A stretch of 51,516 nt of DNA from MnTg04 sp964568075 (GCA_964568075.1 CAZMOM010000023.1:1-51516), one strand, 5' to 3'. Shown: positions 43,655 through 50,960, numbered from the stretch's first letter. Made by a program: numbers and translations. Notes: generated by a model not told the origin, from the letters alone.

Positions 43655-46222
43655 TTACAGTTCGTAACGGAAACGCGCGTACCAGAAACCACCGTTAAAT
43701 CCAAACGGTGTGTACTGGCTGTAGCGGTTACCCACGCCACTGCGTGCGCCGATATTTTCATCGGGGAAGGTATCAAAGATATTCTGGGCACCGACGGTCA
43801 GTGTCAGATTATCGTTGAAAGAGAAAGCCGCTTCGAGATCGACCACCCACTCGCCATCGTAAACCGCAACATCTTCCGAATCGAACCACTCGTCGTAAAA
43901 GCTCAGACGGGCCAGAACGCGGAAATTATCGCTCGCATGGTGATTCGCGGTCAGGTTGGCACGTATTTCCGGCAGACCTTCCTGCAACTCACGTATCCGG
44001 GTATCGTCCAGCGTATCCGGATTGTGCTTCGTAACCTCGGTGTCCGTCCAGTTGAACGCCAGCGTCCAGTCGGTGCTGCCGCCCAGCATATCGGCATTGT
44101 AATTCGCCACGATATCGACACCCTGGGTTTCCGTTTCAAAGTCATTGACGAAGAAACGGAAATTCGCCAGGTTCGCGGCGCTGGTCACACCTTCTAACAG
44201 AAGCGCAGCGACCTCAGCCGGCGTCAGCTGGAAATTCTGCGATATGCCAAGGCGATCCTTCAACTCGATATTGAAGTAATCGATCGTCACATCGATCTCA
44301 CCCAGCGTCAAAATCGCACCCAGAGACAGGTTGATCGATTTTTCCGCCTCCAGCGGTCGGCCGCCTCTGAGCGCCGCAACCGCGGAACCAGCGGGAATCG
44401 TGCCGTTATTGACCAGATCCATTATGTTCAGGTCGAACTCCGTCGAGACGTTGAACGCATTCGACTGACCCGGTGTCGGCGCCCTGAACCCGCTGCTCGC
44501 GCTGGCGCGCCATGCGAGTCGATCGCTGATCCGGAGGTTGGTCGAGATCTTACCGTTGAAGGTCGTGCCAAAGTCGTCGAAATCCTCGTAGCGAGTGGCA
44601 AAGCCGACTGACCAGTCATCCGTCGGGCTTACCTCAAGATCACCGTAAGCCGCGAAGTTGCTGCGACTCCAGGTGCCGGCCGCAATCGGGCTGAATCCAG
44701 GGAATCCATTGGAAGCCGCGCTAAAGCCCTGGTCTGCCAACGGTCCGATGGACCACGATTCCGCCTGCCCGAGACCAATTTCAAATTCCTCGTCACGATA
44801 CTCGAGGCCGCCCGCGATATTGCCGTCGTCGCCAAACGCGTAGGACACATCGAAGTTCACGTTGAACTCTGTCTGCGTTTGCATGCCGGGATCAAAATTT
44901 GTCGGCGTGGCTGGTCCTAACGAAGCGTTGACGGTGTTGTTGATGAAAAAGTCAACTTCGTTGGAACCATAGGCAACGCTGGCATCCCACATGAGCCCGG
45001 AATTTGTTTCGCCACGGAGGCCGGCGGTAATTGCGAAATCCTCGACATCGCCACCGAAACGCGGGGTAAATCCGCCCGGGAATATTTCCTGGAACGAGAA
45101 GCAGTTCGGGTCGGCGAACACTGCCGCAAGAGCAACCGGATCCGGGTCATTGAAGTCCGGTGAGAGTGGATCGGTGACGATAGTTACTGTTGGACAATTT
45201 GCCGAGCCATCCAGTACGCCGTCGACCGCATCCAGCATGTCGCCGATCAGCAGTTCCATACCATTTAGAAGACCTGCTGGACTGAATACCGCGGAACGCG
45301 TATTAGGATTACGGAAAAAGAACCCGCCCTCGACCCGTTTCTCGGCATAGTTGGCATGCCCGTAAATTTCTTTGCCGTTGCCGGCCTCCGTCGCAAAATT
45401 GACCATCAGTTTCAATTCGTCGTCGATGATCGGAGATCCCCAGATCTGCGCCGGATTGGCAACCGCTGTGTTGCCGGCTAAAATCAAAGCCGCCGCGTCG
45501 TCGCGCTGCAGGCTGCGATCGGTCGGATCGGTCTGGCCGTATTCAAAGGTCAGGTTGACAAAACCTTCATCCCCCACCGGCAGGCCGATGTTGCCGGCAA
45601 TACTGGTGGTCTCACCATCACCTTCGAAGTAAGTGCCATAGCGCACTTCGAGGCTGCCACCTTCGCGGGCATCTTTCATGATGAAGTTCATCACCCCGGC
45701 GATCGCGTCAGAACCGTACTGCGCCGAGGCGCCATCACGAAGAACTTCGACCTGCTTCAATGCGATCGAAGGAATGACCGAGATGTCGGGGCCCTGCGCG
45801 CCATCGGCCACGCCATTGCCCAGCCAGTAAATGACCGATGCACGATGACGGCGTTTGCCATTGATCAGGACCAACGTGTGATCGGGCGCCATGCCACGGA
45901 GGTTCGCCGGCCGCACGACGGTTGCCGCATCGCTGATCGGCTGCACGTTGACGCTATAGGAAGGGACAACGTTTCTTAACAAGTCGCTGAGATCGGTTGC
46001 GCCCTGGTTGGTGAACTCGTCACCTGAGATAACGTCAATCGGCACCATGGACTCTGTTACCGAGCGCGGTTGCCCGCGAGTACCGGTGGCGACAACTTCT
46101 TCAATTTCGTCGTACTCGTCCGTATCGGCGTCCTGCGCAACCGCCTGTTGCGTAAAAGCAACAGACAGCGTTGCAATCCCCAATAGCAGCGCTAATCGTT
46201 TTAAAAAATCGGAGTTATTCAC
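43655..46222 (-). CDS. TonB-dependent receptor
   Basis: An 855-residue outer-membrane receptor. From the GTG at 46222 (AAGGAG seven bases upstream) a signal peptide (FLKRLALLLGIATLSVAFTQQAVAQ) is followed by a TonB-box-like EEVVATGTRG. The plug domain has LRDGASAQYGSDAIAGVMNFIMK, and the barrel ends FWYARFRYEL with a C-terminal hydrophobic strand. The DGASAQYGSDAIAGV plug type is common among marine proteobacterial receptors of unknown ligand. I reject 52 additional in-frame residues upstream as non-coding. The transposon lies about 190 bp ahead of the start, so its insertion may have affected the promoter. Confidence 0.93.
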   Translation of the reverse strand: MNNSDFLKRLALLLGIATLSVAFTQQAVAQDADTDEYDEIEEVVATGTRGQPRSVTESMVPIDVISGDEFTNQGATDLSDLLRNVVPSYSVNVQPISDAATVVRPANLRGMAPDHTLVLINGKRRHRASVIYWLGNGVADGAQGPDISVIPSIALKQVEVLRDGASAQYGSDAIAGVMNFIMKDAREGGSLEVRYGTYFEGDGETTSIAGNIGLPVGDEGFVNLTFEYGQTDPTDRSLQRDDAAALILAGNTAVANPAQIWGSPIIDDELKLMVNFATEAGNGKEIYGHANYAEKRVEGGFFFRNPNTRSAVFSPAGLLNGMELLIGDMLDAVDGVLDGSANCPTVTIVTDPLSPDFNDPDPVALAAVFADPNCFSFQEIFPGGFTPRFGGDVEDFAITAGLRGETNSGLMWDASVAYGSNEVDFFINNTVNASLGPATPTNFDPGMQTQTEFNVNFDVSYAFGDDGNIAGGLEYRDEEFEIGLGQAESWSIGPLADQGFSAASNGFPGFSPIAAGTWSRSNFAAYGDLEVSPTDDWSVGFATRYEDFDDFGTTFNGKISTNLRISDRLAWRASASSGFRAPTPGQSNAFNVSTEFDLNIMDLVNNGTIPAGSAVAALRGGRPLEAEKSINLSLGAILTLGEIDVTIDYFNIELKDRLGISQNFQLTPAEVAALLLEGVTSAANLANFRFFVNDFETETQGVDIVANYNADMLGGSTDWTLAFNWTDTEVTKHNPDTLDDTRIRELQEGLPEIRANLTANHHASDNFRVLARLSFYDEWFDSEDVAVYDGEWVVDLEAAFSFNDNLTLTVGAQNIFDTFPDENIGARSGVGNRYSQYTPFGFNGGFWYARFRYEL

Positions 46223-46403
46223 TCTAAATCTCCTTGTTCTAGATTTAATATACGCTTCAGCGCTTTGCTCGGTCCACTGCGGCCCTAATCCCACGATTTC
46301 CACGCTCATACCGGCACTCGTACCACACCGTTCACAAACGAACGTTGCGAATACACGACACTGGCTTGATGTGGACACTATCCAATGTCCTTAGCCCATA
46401 GTC

Positions 46404-46411
46404 AAGAAATG
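46404..46411. repeat. Target-site duplication, left copy
   Basis: The 8-bp AAGAAATG directly left of the left terminal inverted repeat is repeated directly after the right end (49460-49467). Eight bases is the duplication length of IS1595-family transposition. Confidence 0.85.
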
Positions 46412-46437
46412 GACGATTATATACTTAACAAACCAAG
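46412..46437 (+). repeat. Left terminal inverted repeat
   Basis: 26 bp, matching the complement of 49434-49459 with a single mismatch at position 16 (A here, G in the right end). Confidence 0.9.
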
Positions 46438-46461
46438 TCTATGATCGTCCTGAGAGGGACC

Positions 46462-46758
46462 ATGGAAAATACCGAGAAATGTACAACTTGTGGCCGCGGG
46501 GATGCCTCGAACGGGCAGGTATGTGAGGACGAAATTGCTCAGTTTGTGGACAGCTTGCCGCCAGAAGCTATCCGGGCGGGTAGGGACGCAGTTGAGTCGG
46601 AGGTTATTGGCGATTACATAACCTGCCTTGGGGGCGATCTCAAAACTGTAATAAGGGCGATACTTTTCGCTTGTCGCAAAGCTGGGCGTACAGATCACCA
46701 GCTTCCCGCATGGCGTTCAGTGTCGGGTTTAGATGGGTCTCCAGATATCCGTTCGTGA
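46462..46758 (+). CDS. Hypothetical passenger protein, doubtful
   Basis: A 98-residue frame from the ATG at 46462, which has GAGAGGG just upstream. The first part has a Cys-x-x-Cys pair (EKCTTCGRGD) followed by an acidic helix (EDEIAQFVDSLPPEAIRAG) and GDYITCLGGDLKTVIRAILF. The last 35 residues overlap the 3' end of the HEPN-like gene on the other strand and look less like protein. I do not recognise it. Composition and ribosome site make it plausible but unproven. Confidence 0.4.
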   Translation: MENTEKCTTCGRGDASNGQVCEDEIAQFVDSLPPEAIRAGRDAVESEVIGDYITCLGGDLKTVIRAILFACRKAGRTDHQLPAWRSVSGLDGSPDIRS

Positions 46759-47116
46759 TTTGTTTGTGCTGCTGGCGATCACGCGGGTAGATACGTCGCA
46801 GCGATTTGTCTGTTTCGATATGCAGGAATGAATGTGCTAGTTCATTTCTGTGGCTATTTGCCGTTTTGGCGTGTTTGATCATTTCTTCGATTAGTGCTGT
46901 TTCTTCATCATCACGATTCTTTTTCATCATGTGTTGCAAGAGCCGAAACTTAAGCTTAGCCGAGTCTGGCATGTAATATATGGCTATAGTGGTTTCATTA
47001 TCGAGGCCTGATATGATGCGGAATACGTTGCACAGCATCATATCGACGAAGGCGGCAGAGTGAGTAACTCGGCCCATACACATTAGGTAATCCTCTATTG
47101 TGGTTGGATTGGACAT
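46640..47116 (-). CDS. HEPN-like passenger protein
   Basis: A 158-residue helical protein. From the ATG at 47116 (GGAG upstream) a helix EDYLMCMGRVTHSAAFVDMML is followed by KLKFRLLQHMMKK. Near residue 95 comes ANSHRNELAHSFLH, the Arg-Asn-x3-His motif seen in HEPN ribonucleases and related helical proteins. HEPN domains are common in defence and toxin-antitoxin systems. The assignment rests on motif and helical pattern, and the catalytic function is inferred. It is the first gene inside the left end, transcribed towards that end. Longer readings run antisense through the 41-codon gene. Confidence 0.6.
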   Translation of the reverse strand: MSNPTTIEDYLMCMGRVTHSAAFVDMMLCNVFRIISGLDNETTIAIYYMPDSAKLKFRLLQHMMKKNRDDEETALIEEMIKHAKTANSHRNELAHSFLHIETDKSLRRIYPRDRQQHKQITNGYLETHLNPTLNAMREAGDLYAQLCDKRKVSPLLQF

Positions 47117-47240
47117 GACAGACTCCGAACGAAAGCAGGACCAGAAGCGGGACAGTATTTTACGCAAAATGCTGAACACGCCGCCCGATCCGCGTAAGTC
47201 TAAGAAGGATAAATCGAACCAAAAGAAATCCGCTAAATAG
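47115..47240 (+). CDS. 41-residue basic peptide, divergent from the HEPN-like gene
   Basis: An ATG-to-TAG frame of 41 codons, MTDSERKQDQ followed by KRDSILRKMLNTPPDPRKSK and a Lys-rich end. The RDxILRxMLNTPP pattern followed by a basic tail resembles short uncharacterised proteins of phages and accessory islands. Its start codon shares bases with that of the HEPN-like gene on the opposite strand (CATG), so the two start back to back. The ribosome site is weak (GGATTGG). It could be an antitoxin-like partner; there is no direct evidence. Confidence 0.45.
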   Translation: MTDSERKQDQKRDSILRKMLNTPPDPRKSKKDKSNQKKSAK

Positions 47241-47245
47241 GTGTC

Positions 47246-47731
47246 TTAGATAATAGTTATTTCCCAAGAATAACCGTCAGGGTAGTTCTTGAGTTCCACC
47301 CTCCATTTTTTATTAAAGCTCTTTTTGAAGATCAGAAGTTTCGCGCAATATTTCAGCGTGAGGTCGTAGGCGAACTGCTCAAAATTTCCTTTGGCTTCAA
47401 TTCCTGGCCTTATGGTCATTTCTGTTGCTTCCCCGCTGGACAACTTGCTAGCGACTGGAGGGCCGCAGTCTACAACAGCGCAATCAACCATTTGCAGCCC
47501 GCCTATTTTGGCGTTTATGTTGTGGGCATCTGCCCGAACGGAGTGGGCGGTCAGACGGCCATTGTTTTTAATTTTGAGTCGAGATTCAGAGTTAAATCGT
47601 TTGCTTTTGTCGATCACGCCCTCGACAACAATTTCCGGGAGGAGCCCTAGAAATGCAAGATATAGTCCTATCAGCCCTATAGCAGATGTTATCCCTAGGA
47701 ATTTCAGTAATGCTATTATTATTTCTGGCAT
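47246..47731 (-). CDS. Membrane-anchored passenger protein of unknown function
   Basis: A 161-residue protein with one or two N-terminal membrane segments (ALLKFLGITSAIGLIGLYLAFLGLL) and a soluble part rich in beta strands (SRLKIKNNGRLTAHSVRADA, then FEQFAYDLTLKYCAKLLIF). The layout resembles small membrane proteins found beside defence or accessory genes, with a beta-sandwich facing the cytosol or periplasm. I do not recognise the family. It lies 5 bp from the end of the 41-codon gene, converging with it. Confidence 0.65.
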   Translation of the reverse strand: MPEIIIALLKFLGITSAIGLIGLYLAFLGLLPEIVVEGVIDKSKRFNSESRLKIKNNGRLTAHSVRADAHNINAKIGGLQMVDCAVVDCGPPVASKLSSGEATEMTIRPGIEAKGNFEQFAYDLTLKYCAKLLIFKKSFNKKWRVELKNYPDGYSWEITII

Positions 47732-47771
47732 TCTTGGGCCTATGTATTGGCGGTATCGCAGCCCTGTTCCT

Positions 47772-47858
47772 TCAGGGCTGGCGCTTGGAATTGCCGCGTC
47801 GATCTAGGAACGCATCGTCCATATCCCAGTCATAGTCTATCTCTCGCAGGAAGTCCAT
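47772..47858 (-). CDS. 28-residue acidic peptide downstream of the transposase, doubtful
   Basis: A frame MDFLREIDYDWDMDDAFLDR with a basic end, from the ATG at 47858 to TGA. The frame is open upstream to a stop inside the transposase gene, with AYEQV just ahead of the Met, so the peptide could be the tail of a slightly longer reading with no standard start. Its composition is protein-like. Nothing more can be said. Confidence 0.3.
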   Translation of the reverse strand: MDFLREIDYDWDMDDAFLDRRGNSKRQP

Positions 47859-47889
47859 TACCTGCTCATAGGCCGCGCGGGACTGGCGC

Positions 47890-48807
47890 TTAGGCGTGTG
47901 GGCTAAGAGGCCTCCGATAGGTCAGGCGCTTGCCGCCGATTCCCTGTAAAGCAAGGCGCGCGCGCTCTTTGTCGTCGATCTCTAATGCTGAACGATGGTT
48001 ATAGCGGAAATCGAATTCAGCCAGGTAGCGGTGCAGATGATCTTCGTTGCAGTGCTGGTAAACGCCTTTCATGCCGCGTTTGAAGATCGAGAAATAACCC
48101 TCGACTGTGTTGGTAGAAACGTTACCGCGTTTCCATTCCTTAATGCCGTGGTTAACGGTCTGATGGGATGCAAACTGTTTACCAGCATTTTTATACATGC
48201 TGGCTTCGTCAGTCATTAAATGTGCATCTGGCGATACATATGTCAGGCCAGCTTTGACACCCTCAAACATCGAGCCGCTGATGCGCATGGACTTGACCTT
48301 ACCGCCACGTTCTACGAGGGCAAACACTTTCTGCTTATGGTGGCCACCTGCACGACCTTTCGGAACACCTTTACGACGGCCAATATAGGTTTCGTCAGCT
48401 TCAACAGTGCCGCCACCTGAACCTAAGGGTGTGGTGTCTGTGGACTCCATTGCACAACGGATACGGTGAGTCATAAACCATGCAGTTTTGTAGGTCACGC
48501 CCAGGTTGCGGTGTAGCTGGTGACTGGAAATGCCTTTCTTGCTGGAACTCAGCAGATGGGTAGCCAGTAGCCACTTATTCAGCGGAATATGGCTGCGCTC
48601 GAATAGCGTGCCGACCGTCACAGAGAACTGCTTACGGCAATCACGGCACTTATACACGCCCGGACGATGGGCTTTGCCTTTGAGTTCAGCGGCATTATCA
48701 ATAACACCGCAATGCGGGCAGATCGGGCCGTCAGGCCAGCGGATAGCTTCTAAATGCTCTCGGGCTTTGTCCTTGTCGTGGTAAATCGGATTACTTAAAT
48801 CGCACAT
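47890..48807 (-). CDS. IS1595-family (ISXO2-like) transposase
   Basis: A 305-residue DDE transposase. The N-terminal zinc ribbon has CPHC (in DGPICPHCGV) and CRDC (in VYKCRDCRKQF), followed by the helical SVTVGTLFERSHIPLNKW. The ISXO2-like DDE domain carries VEADETYIGRRKG (first Asp/Glu site), LMTDEASMY (second Asp), and NTVEGYFSIFKRGMKG (the Glu near the end), then QHCNEDHLHRYLAEFDFRYNHR, a family hallmark. The frame is intact, so the element could still move. It reads from the promoter in the right terminal repeat through the two small genes upstream. Confidence 0.93.
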   Translation of the reverse strand: MCDLSNPIYHDKDKAREHLEAIRWPDGPICPHCGVIDNAAELKGKAHRPGVYKCRDCRKQFSVTVGTLFERSHIPLNKWLLATHLLSSSKKGISSHQLHRNLGVTYKTAWFMTHRIRCAMESTDTTPLGSGGGTVEADETYIGRRKGVPKGRAGGHHKQKVFALVERGGKVKSMRISGSMFEGVKAGLTYVSPDAHLMTDEASMYKNAGKQFASHQTVNHGIKEWKRGNVSTNTVEGYFSIFKRGMKGVYQHCNEDHLHRYLAEFDFRYNHRSALEIDDKERARLALQGIGGKRLTYRRPLSPHA

Positions 48808-48898
48808 GGTAATTACTCAATGAATAAGGAAATGCGGTCAAGGGTTGCTAAGGCTCTAGGCCACCCCGGCTCACGCCTGACGGCATCAGAGATTACGT

Positions 48899-49078
48899 TT
48901 ATTCTAAATCTGCTAGACGCTGTTCTATTGAATCAAGTCTGGACTCAATCTCATCAATCCCGTTCGTCGCCCCTGAAACTAAATCTTTCAGTGTCTGGGC
49001 AAAACCATAGAGAACAGAATCCTCCTCCGGGTCAAGATTTTCCAACAGCTCGTCAAGATGCAAAGTAGATATATACAT
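48899..49078 (-). CDS. Small coiled-coil passenger protein
   Basis: A 59-residue protein, MYISTLHLDELLENLDPEED at the start and IDEIESRLDSIEQRLADLE at the end. The last 20 residues form heptads typical of a short coiled coil, so it probably dimerises. The ATG at 49078 is two bases after the stop of the zinc-ribbon gene, so the two are translated together. No family is recognised. Confidence 0.65.
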   Translation of the reverse strand: MYISTLHLDELLENLDPEEDSVLYGFAQTLKDLVSGATNGIDEIESRLDSIEQRLADLE

Positions 49079-49080
49079 CG

Positions 49081-49386
49081 CTAAAACTCTTTTTCTAATT
49101 CGTAGTTGCACTTGTGGCAACGGAATAAATCAACATGACCGATATCATATGGTATCGGGGCCATTTCGGATTCAATACCATGGAAAACGAAGCAGTTAGG
49201 GCACCCGTAATCGATAAGTTTGCTCTTGCCAGAGCGAAGCAGCTCGATTCGCTCGCTCGCCGCGTTCAGCTTGGCCTTTTCCGGCTGTATCTCAGCGAGG
49301 CGGAACTTTATGCGGGCCTCTTCTTTGTTCAGTTGCGCAAGACGGGCTTTCACCTCTTCCGCTATATCTGTGAGTTTTGGCCTCAC
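49081..49386 (-). CDS. Coiled-coil zinc-ribbon passenger protein
   Basis: A 101-residue protein starting at GTG 49386, just after GGGG. An N-terminal coiled coil (DIAEEVKARLAQLNKEEARI) is followed by a C-terminal zinc ribbon with two Cys pairs, DYGCPNCFVFHG and LFRCHKCNYELEKEF, of the Cys-x-x-Cys...Cys-x-x-Cys type. It may bind nucleic acid. It is the first gene after the promoter in the right end, 25 bp from the predicted transcript start. The open frame extends back beyond the transposon end, which cannot be native to the element. Confidence 0.65.
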   Translation of the reverse strand: MRPKLTDIAEEVKARLAQLNKEEARIKFRLAEIQPEKAKLNAASERIELLRSGKSKLIDYGCPNCFVFHGIESEMAPIPYDIGHVDLFRCHKCNYELEKEF

Positions 49387-49417
49387 ACCGATCCCCGTAT
49401 TTTCAAGGATGGTTTGT

Positions 49418-49446
49418 AATATACATACCTGAGCTTGGTTTGTCAA
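49418..49446 (-). promoter_or_regulatory. Sigma-70 promoter within the right terminal repeat
   Basis: On the minus strand, TTGACA (49446-49441) and TATATT (49423-49418) are separated by 17 bases, an excellent match to the sigma-70 consensus. The -35 box lies inside the terminal repeat and the -10 just inside it. Transcription would run into the zinc-ribbon, coiled-coil and transposase genes. The left end has TTAACA and no -10 box. Confidence 0.75.
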
Positions 49447-49459
49447 GTATATAATCGTC
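49434..49459 (-). repeat. Right terminal inverted repeat
   Basis: 26 bp complementary to 46412-46437 with one mismatch; it contains the -35 box of the internal promoter. Confidence 0.9.
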
Positions 49460-49467
49460 AAGAAATG
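49460..49467. repeat. Target-site duplication, right copy
   Basis: AAGAAATG, identical to 46404-46411. Confidence 0.85.
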
Positions 49468-49620
49468 AGCGAGAGGGAAAATACGCTGAAGCCGCCGGAT
49501 TCGGCACGAACCGCTGATCGGGATGTATTGCCGGGACCGGCCGGATGTCTCGAGCCACACCATGCGGTCCTCGACAGACCCGGATACAGCGGTGATGTCA
49601 GCGTATTTTCGTACAAAACT

Positions 49621-50454
49621 TCAGGTGGTCGATAATTCCCCAGGACAACTTTTTTGCCGGGCCGTTTCGGTCTCGATAAATTGGGCCAATTCCTGCCCGT
49701 CGCACAGTCGGTACCCCTGCTCGAAAAAACCGTCGAGCTCTGCCTGGGTGGGCCAGGTAAAATACCGGCCCTTTCCCGCCTGCCGCTGAGACGGAGCGGC
49801 ACCGGTTCGCTCGATCTCTCCGATCGCTTCCAGGACCATCTCGCATCCGGGCGGATACAGATCGAGTACGCTGGCCATGTAGGAGCGCTCGTGGGACAGG
49901 GGAATCCTTGCCCGCCCGACAACCGGACCGGTGTCGATCGTGCCGTCGACAATATAGTGCAGGGTAGAACCAATTTCCGTGTCGCCGTTCAGTAACGCCC
50001 ACAAGGTCGCCATCGCACCGCGGTATTCGGGCAGCAGCCCCGAGTGCAGATTCAGAACGCCGAATTTGGGGATGGCGATCGCCACCTCCTGCAGTATCTT
50101 CCGGTAACGAAGAGACACGATCAGGTCGGGGCTAATCTCGCGTAATACTGCAAGCCCCTCGGCGCTGTTCGGCAAGGGCAGGCGACCGATCGGCCGGCCG
50201 ATTTCTTCCCCCATCTCGGCAAAAGTCAGAATCGCCGATTTTCTGTCGGTCTGGCTAACCGCCAGAGCCGGCAATTCGTCGCACAGATTGCTGTCGTAGA
50301 GTTCCAGGTGATCGACTGTCCCCGGCTTCGGATCGTTGTCGGTCGCTTCGCCCGACAAAAAGATACCAAGGTCATGGCCGGAAAGTTGCCGCACAACCAG
50401 GCTCAGGGCCAGGTTGCTATAGATTTCCTTGTGGCCCAGTAAAACGATTCTCAT
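49621..50454 (-). CDS. Formyltransferase family protein (Fmt-like)
   Basis: A 277-residue protein of the 10-formyltetrahydrofolate-dependent formyltransferase superfamily. The core motif LNLHSGLLPEYRGAMATLWALL has the conserved Asn-x-His and the H-x-G-L-L-P-x-x-R-G loop; the catalytic Asp follows in VDGTIDTGPVVGR. The N-terminal Rossmann strand MRIVLLGHKEIYSNL is normal. It is shorter than methionyl-tRNA formyltransferase and lacks its C-terminal domain, so it more likely formylates a sugar-nucleotide or small amine. The context (rRNA operon on one side, transposon on the other) gives no clue. Confidence 0.85.
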   Translation of the reverse strand: MRIVLLGHKEIYSNLALSLVVRQLSGHDLGIFLSGEATDNDPKPGTVDHLELYDSNLCDELPALAVSQTDRKSAILTFAEMGEEIGRPIGRLPLPNSAEGLAVLREISPDLIVSLRYRKILQEVAIAIPKFGVLNLHSGLLPEYRGAMATLWALLNGDTEIGSTLHYIVDGTIDTGPVVGRARIPLSHERSYMASVLDLYPPGCEMVLEAIGEIERTGAAPSQRQAGKGRYFTWPTQAELDGFFEQGYRLCDGQELAQFIETETARQKSCPGELSTT

Positions 50455-50488
50455 TATTTGCTCATTAACCTGGGGGAATGACCTGCAG

Positions 50489-50569
50489 AAAAAAGGGGAC
50501 AGACCCCTTTTTTACACCCTTTCTCAGAAAATAAAAAACCCCAAAAAAAAAGGGGTCTGTCCCCTTTTT
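50489..50569. repeat. Pair of opposed GGGGACAGACCCC palindromes
   Basis: The palindromes AAAAGGGGACAGACCCCTTT (from 50491) and, inverted, AAAAGGGGTCTGTCCCCTTT (from about 50547) face each other about 35 bp apart, with A/T runs on both sides. Palindromes of this type are widespread REP-like elements in gammaproteobacteria, and are usually mobilised by REP-associated transposases. They lie in the 390-bp gap between the formyltransferase start and 5S rRNA. Confidence 0.75.
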
Positions 50570-50593
50570 GCAAAACTTCCCCACATAAAGATT

Positions 50594-50690
50594 AAGTGGG
50601 GTCTCCCCATGCTAAATAAAAAAGCCCCGGCCGCCTTCGCGGTCGGGGCTTCGAAATAAAATCCTGGCAGTGTCGTACGCTGCACATGGA
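50594..50690 (-). repeat. Degenerate duplicate of the rRNA terminator and 5S tail
   Basis: This segment is a diverged copy of 50781-50870. Both have AAGTGGGGTCTCC, then an A-rich stretch, a terminator stem, then AAATAAAATCCTGGCAGTGTC and the start of the 5S 3' end with CACATGG. The copy here holds only about 30 nt of 5S sequence, with substitutions (GTACGCTG in place of CTACTTTC). It lies directly downstream of the real rRNA terminator. Confidence 0.7.
50622..50651 (-). terminator. Second rho-independent terminator of the rRNA operon
   Basis: The stem AAGCCCCGGCCGC with GCGGTCGGGGCTT around CTTC has an A-run on its left that gives a U-tract on the minus strand. It belongs to the duplicated tail. 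Confidence 0.8.
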
Positions 50691-50800
50691 TGTGCGAGTG
50701 CCGCGAGAGGCCAGGGATGGCCGGAGCGGCCTTTCACACTTTCAACCCGGAACAATTCCGAATTGCCCGACATAGAAAATAAGTGGGGTCTCCTGCCCAT

Positions 50801-50833
50801 AAAAAAACCCCGACCACTCTCGCAGTCGGGGTT
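50801..50833 (-). terminator. First rho-independent terminator of the rRNA operon
   Basis: The stem AACCCCGAC (50806-50814) with GTCGGGGTT (50825-50833) has seven A on its left, a U7 tract in the minus-strand transcript. It is about 12 bp past the 5S 3' end. Confidence 0.88.
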
Positions 50834-50845
50834 CTAAAATAAAAT

Positions 50846-50960
50846 CCTGGCAGTGTCCTACTTTCACATGGGGAGACCCCACACTATCATCGGCGCTGAA
50901 CGTTTTCACTTCCGAGTTCGAAATGGGATCGGGTGGTTCCCGCACGCTATTGCCGCCAGG
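50846..50960 (-). rRNA. rrf: 5S ribosomal RNA
   Basis: About 115 nt on the minus strand, starting CCTGGCGGCAATAGCG and ending GACACTGCCAGG, which pair as helix I. Internal landmarks are CCCGATCCCATTTCGAACTCG and the AGCGCCGATGATAGTGTGGGG helix typical of proteobacterial 5S. The exact ends may differ by a few bases. Confidence 0.95.

Larger units (their letters stand above)
46412..49459. mobile_element. Complete IS1595-family transposon with passenger genes
   Basis: A 3048-bp element. Terminal inverted repeats of 26 bp with one mismatch lie at 46412-46437 and 49434-49459 (outer part GACGATTATATACTT, inner part ACAAACCAAG). The 8-bp direct duplication AAGAAATG is at both borders. Inside are an IS1595/ISXO2-type transposase (47890-48807) and six or more small frames: a Cys-pair protein, a HEPN-like protein, a 41-residue basic peptide, a membrane protein, a coiled-coil protein and a zinc-ribbon protein. 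A promoter is built into the right end. Passenger genes are known for some IS1595 members; the combination here is not one I recognise. The element looks intact and recently inserted. Confidence 0.92.

Noticed and set aside
48820..49068. Plus-strand frame of 82 codons between the transposase and the coiled-coil gene
   Set aside because: Its second half is antisense to the better-supported coiled-coil gene and is Pro/Gln/Ser-rich; only the first 30 residues look protein-like.
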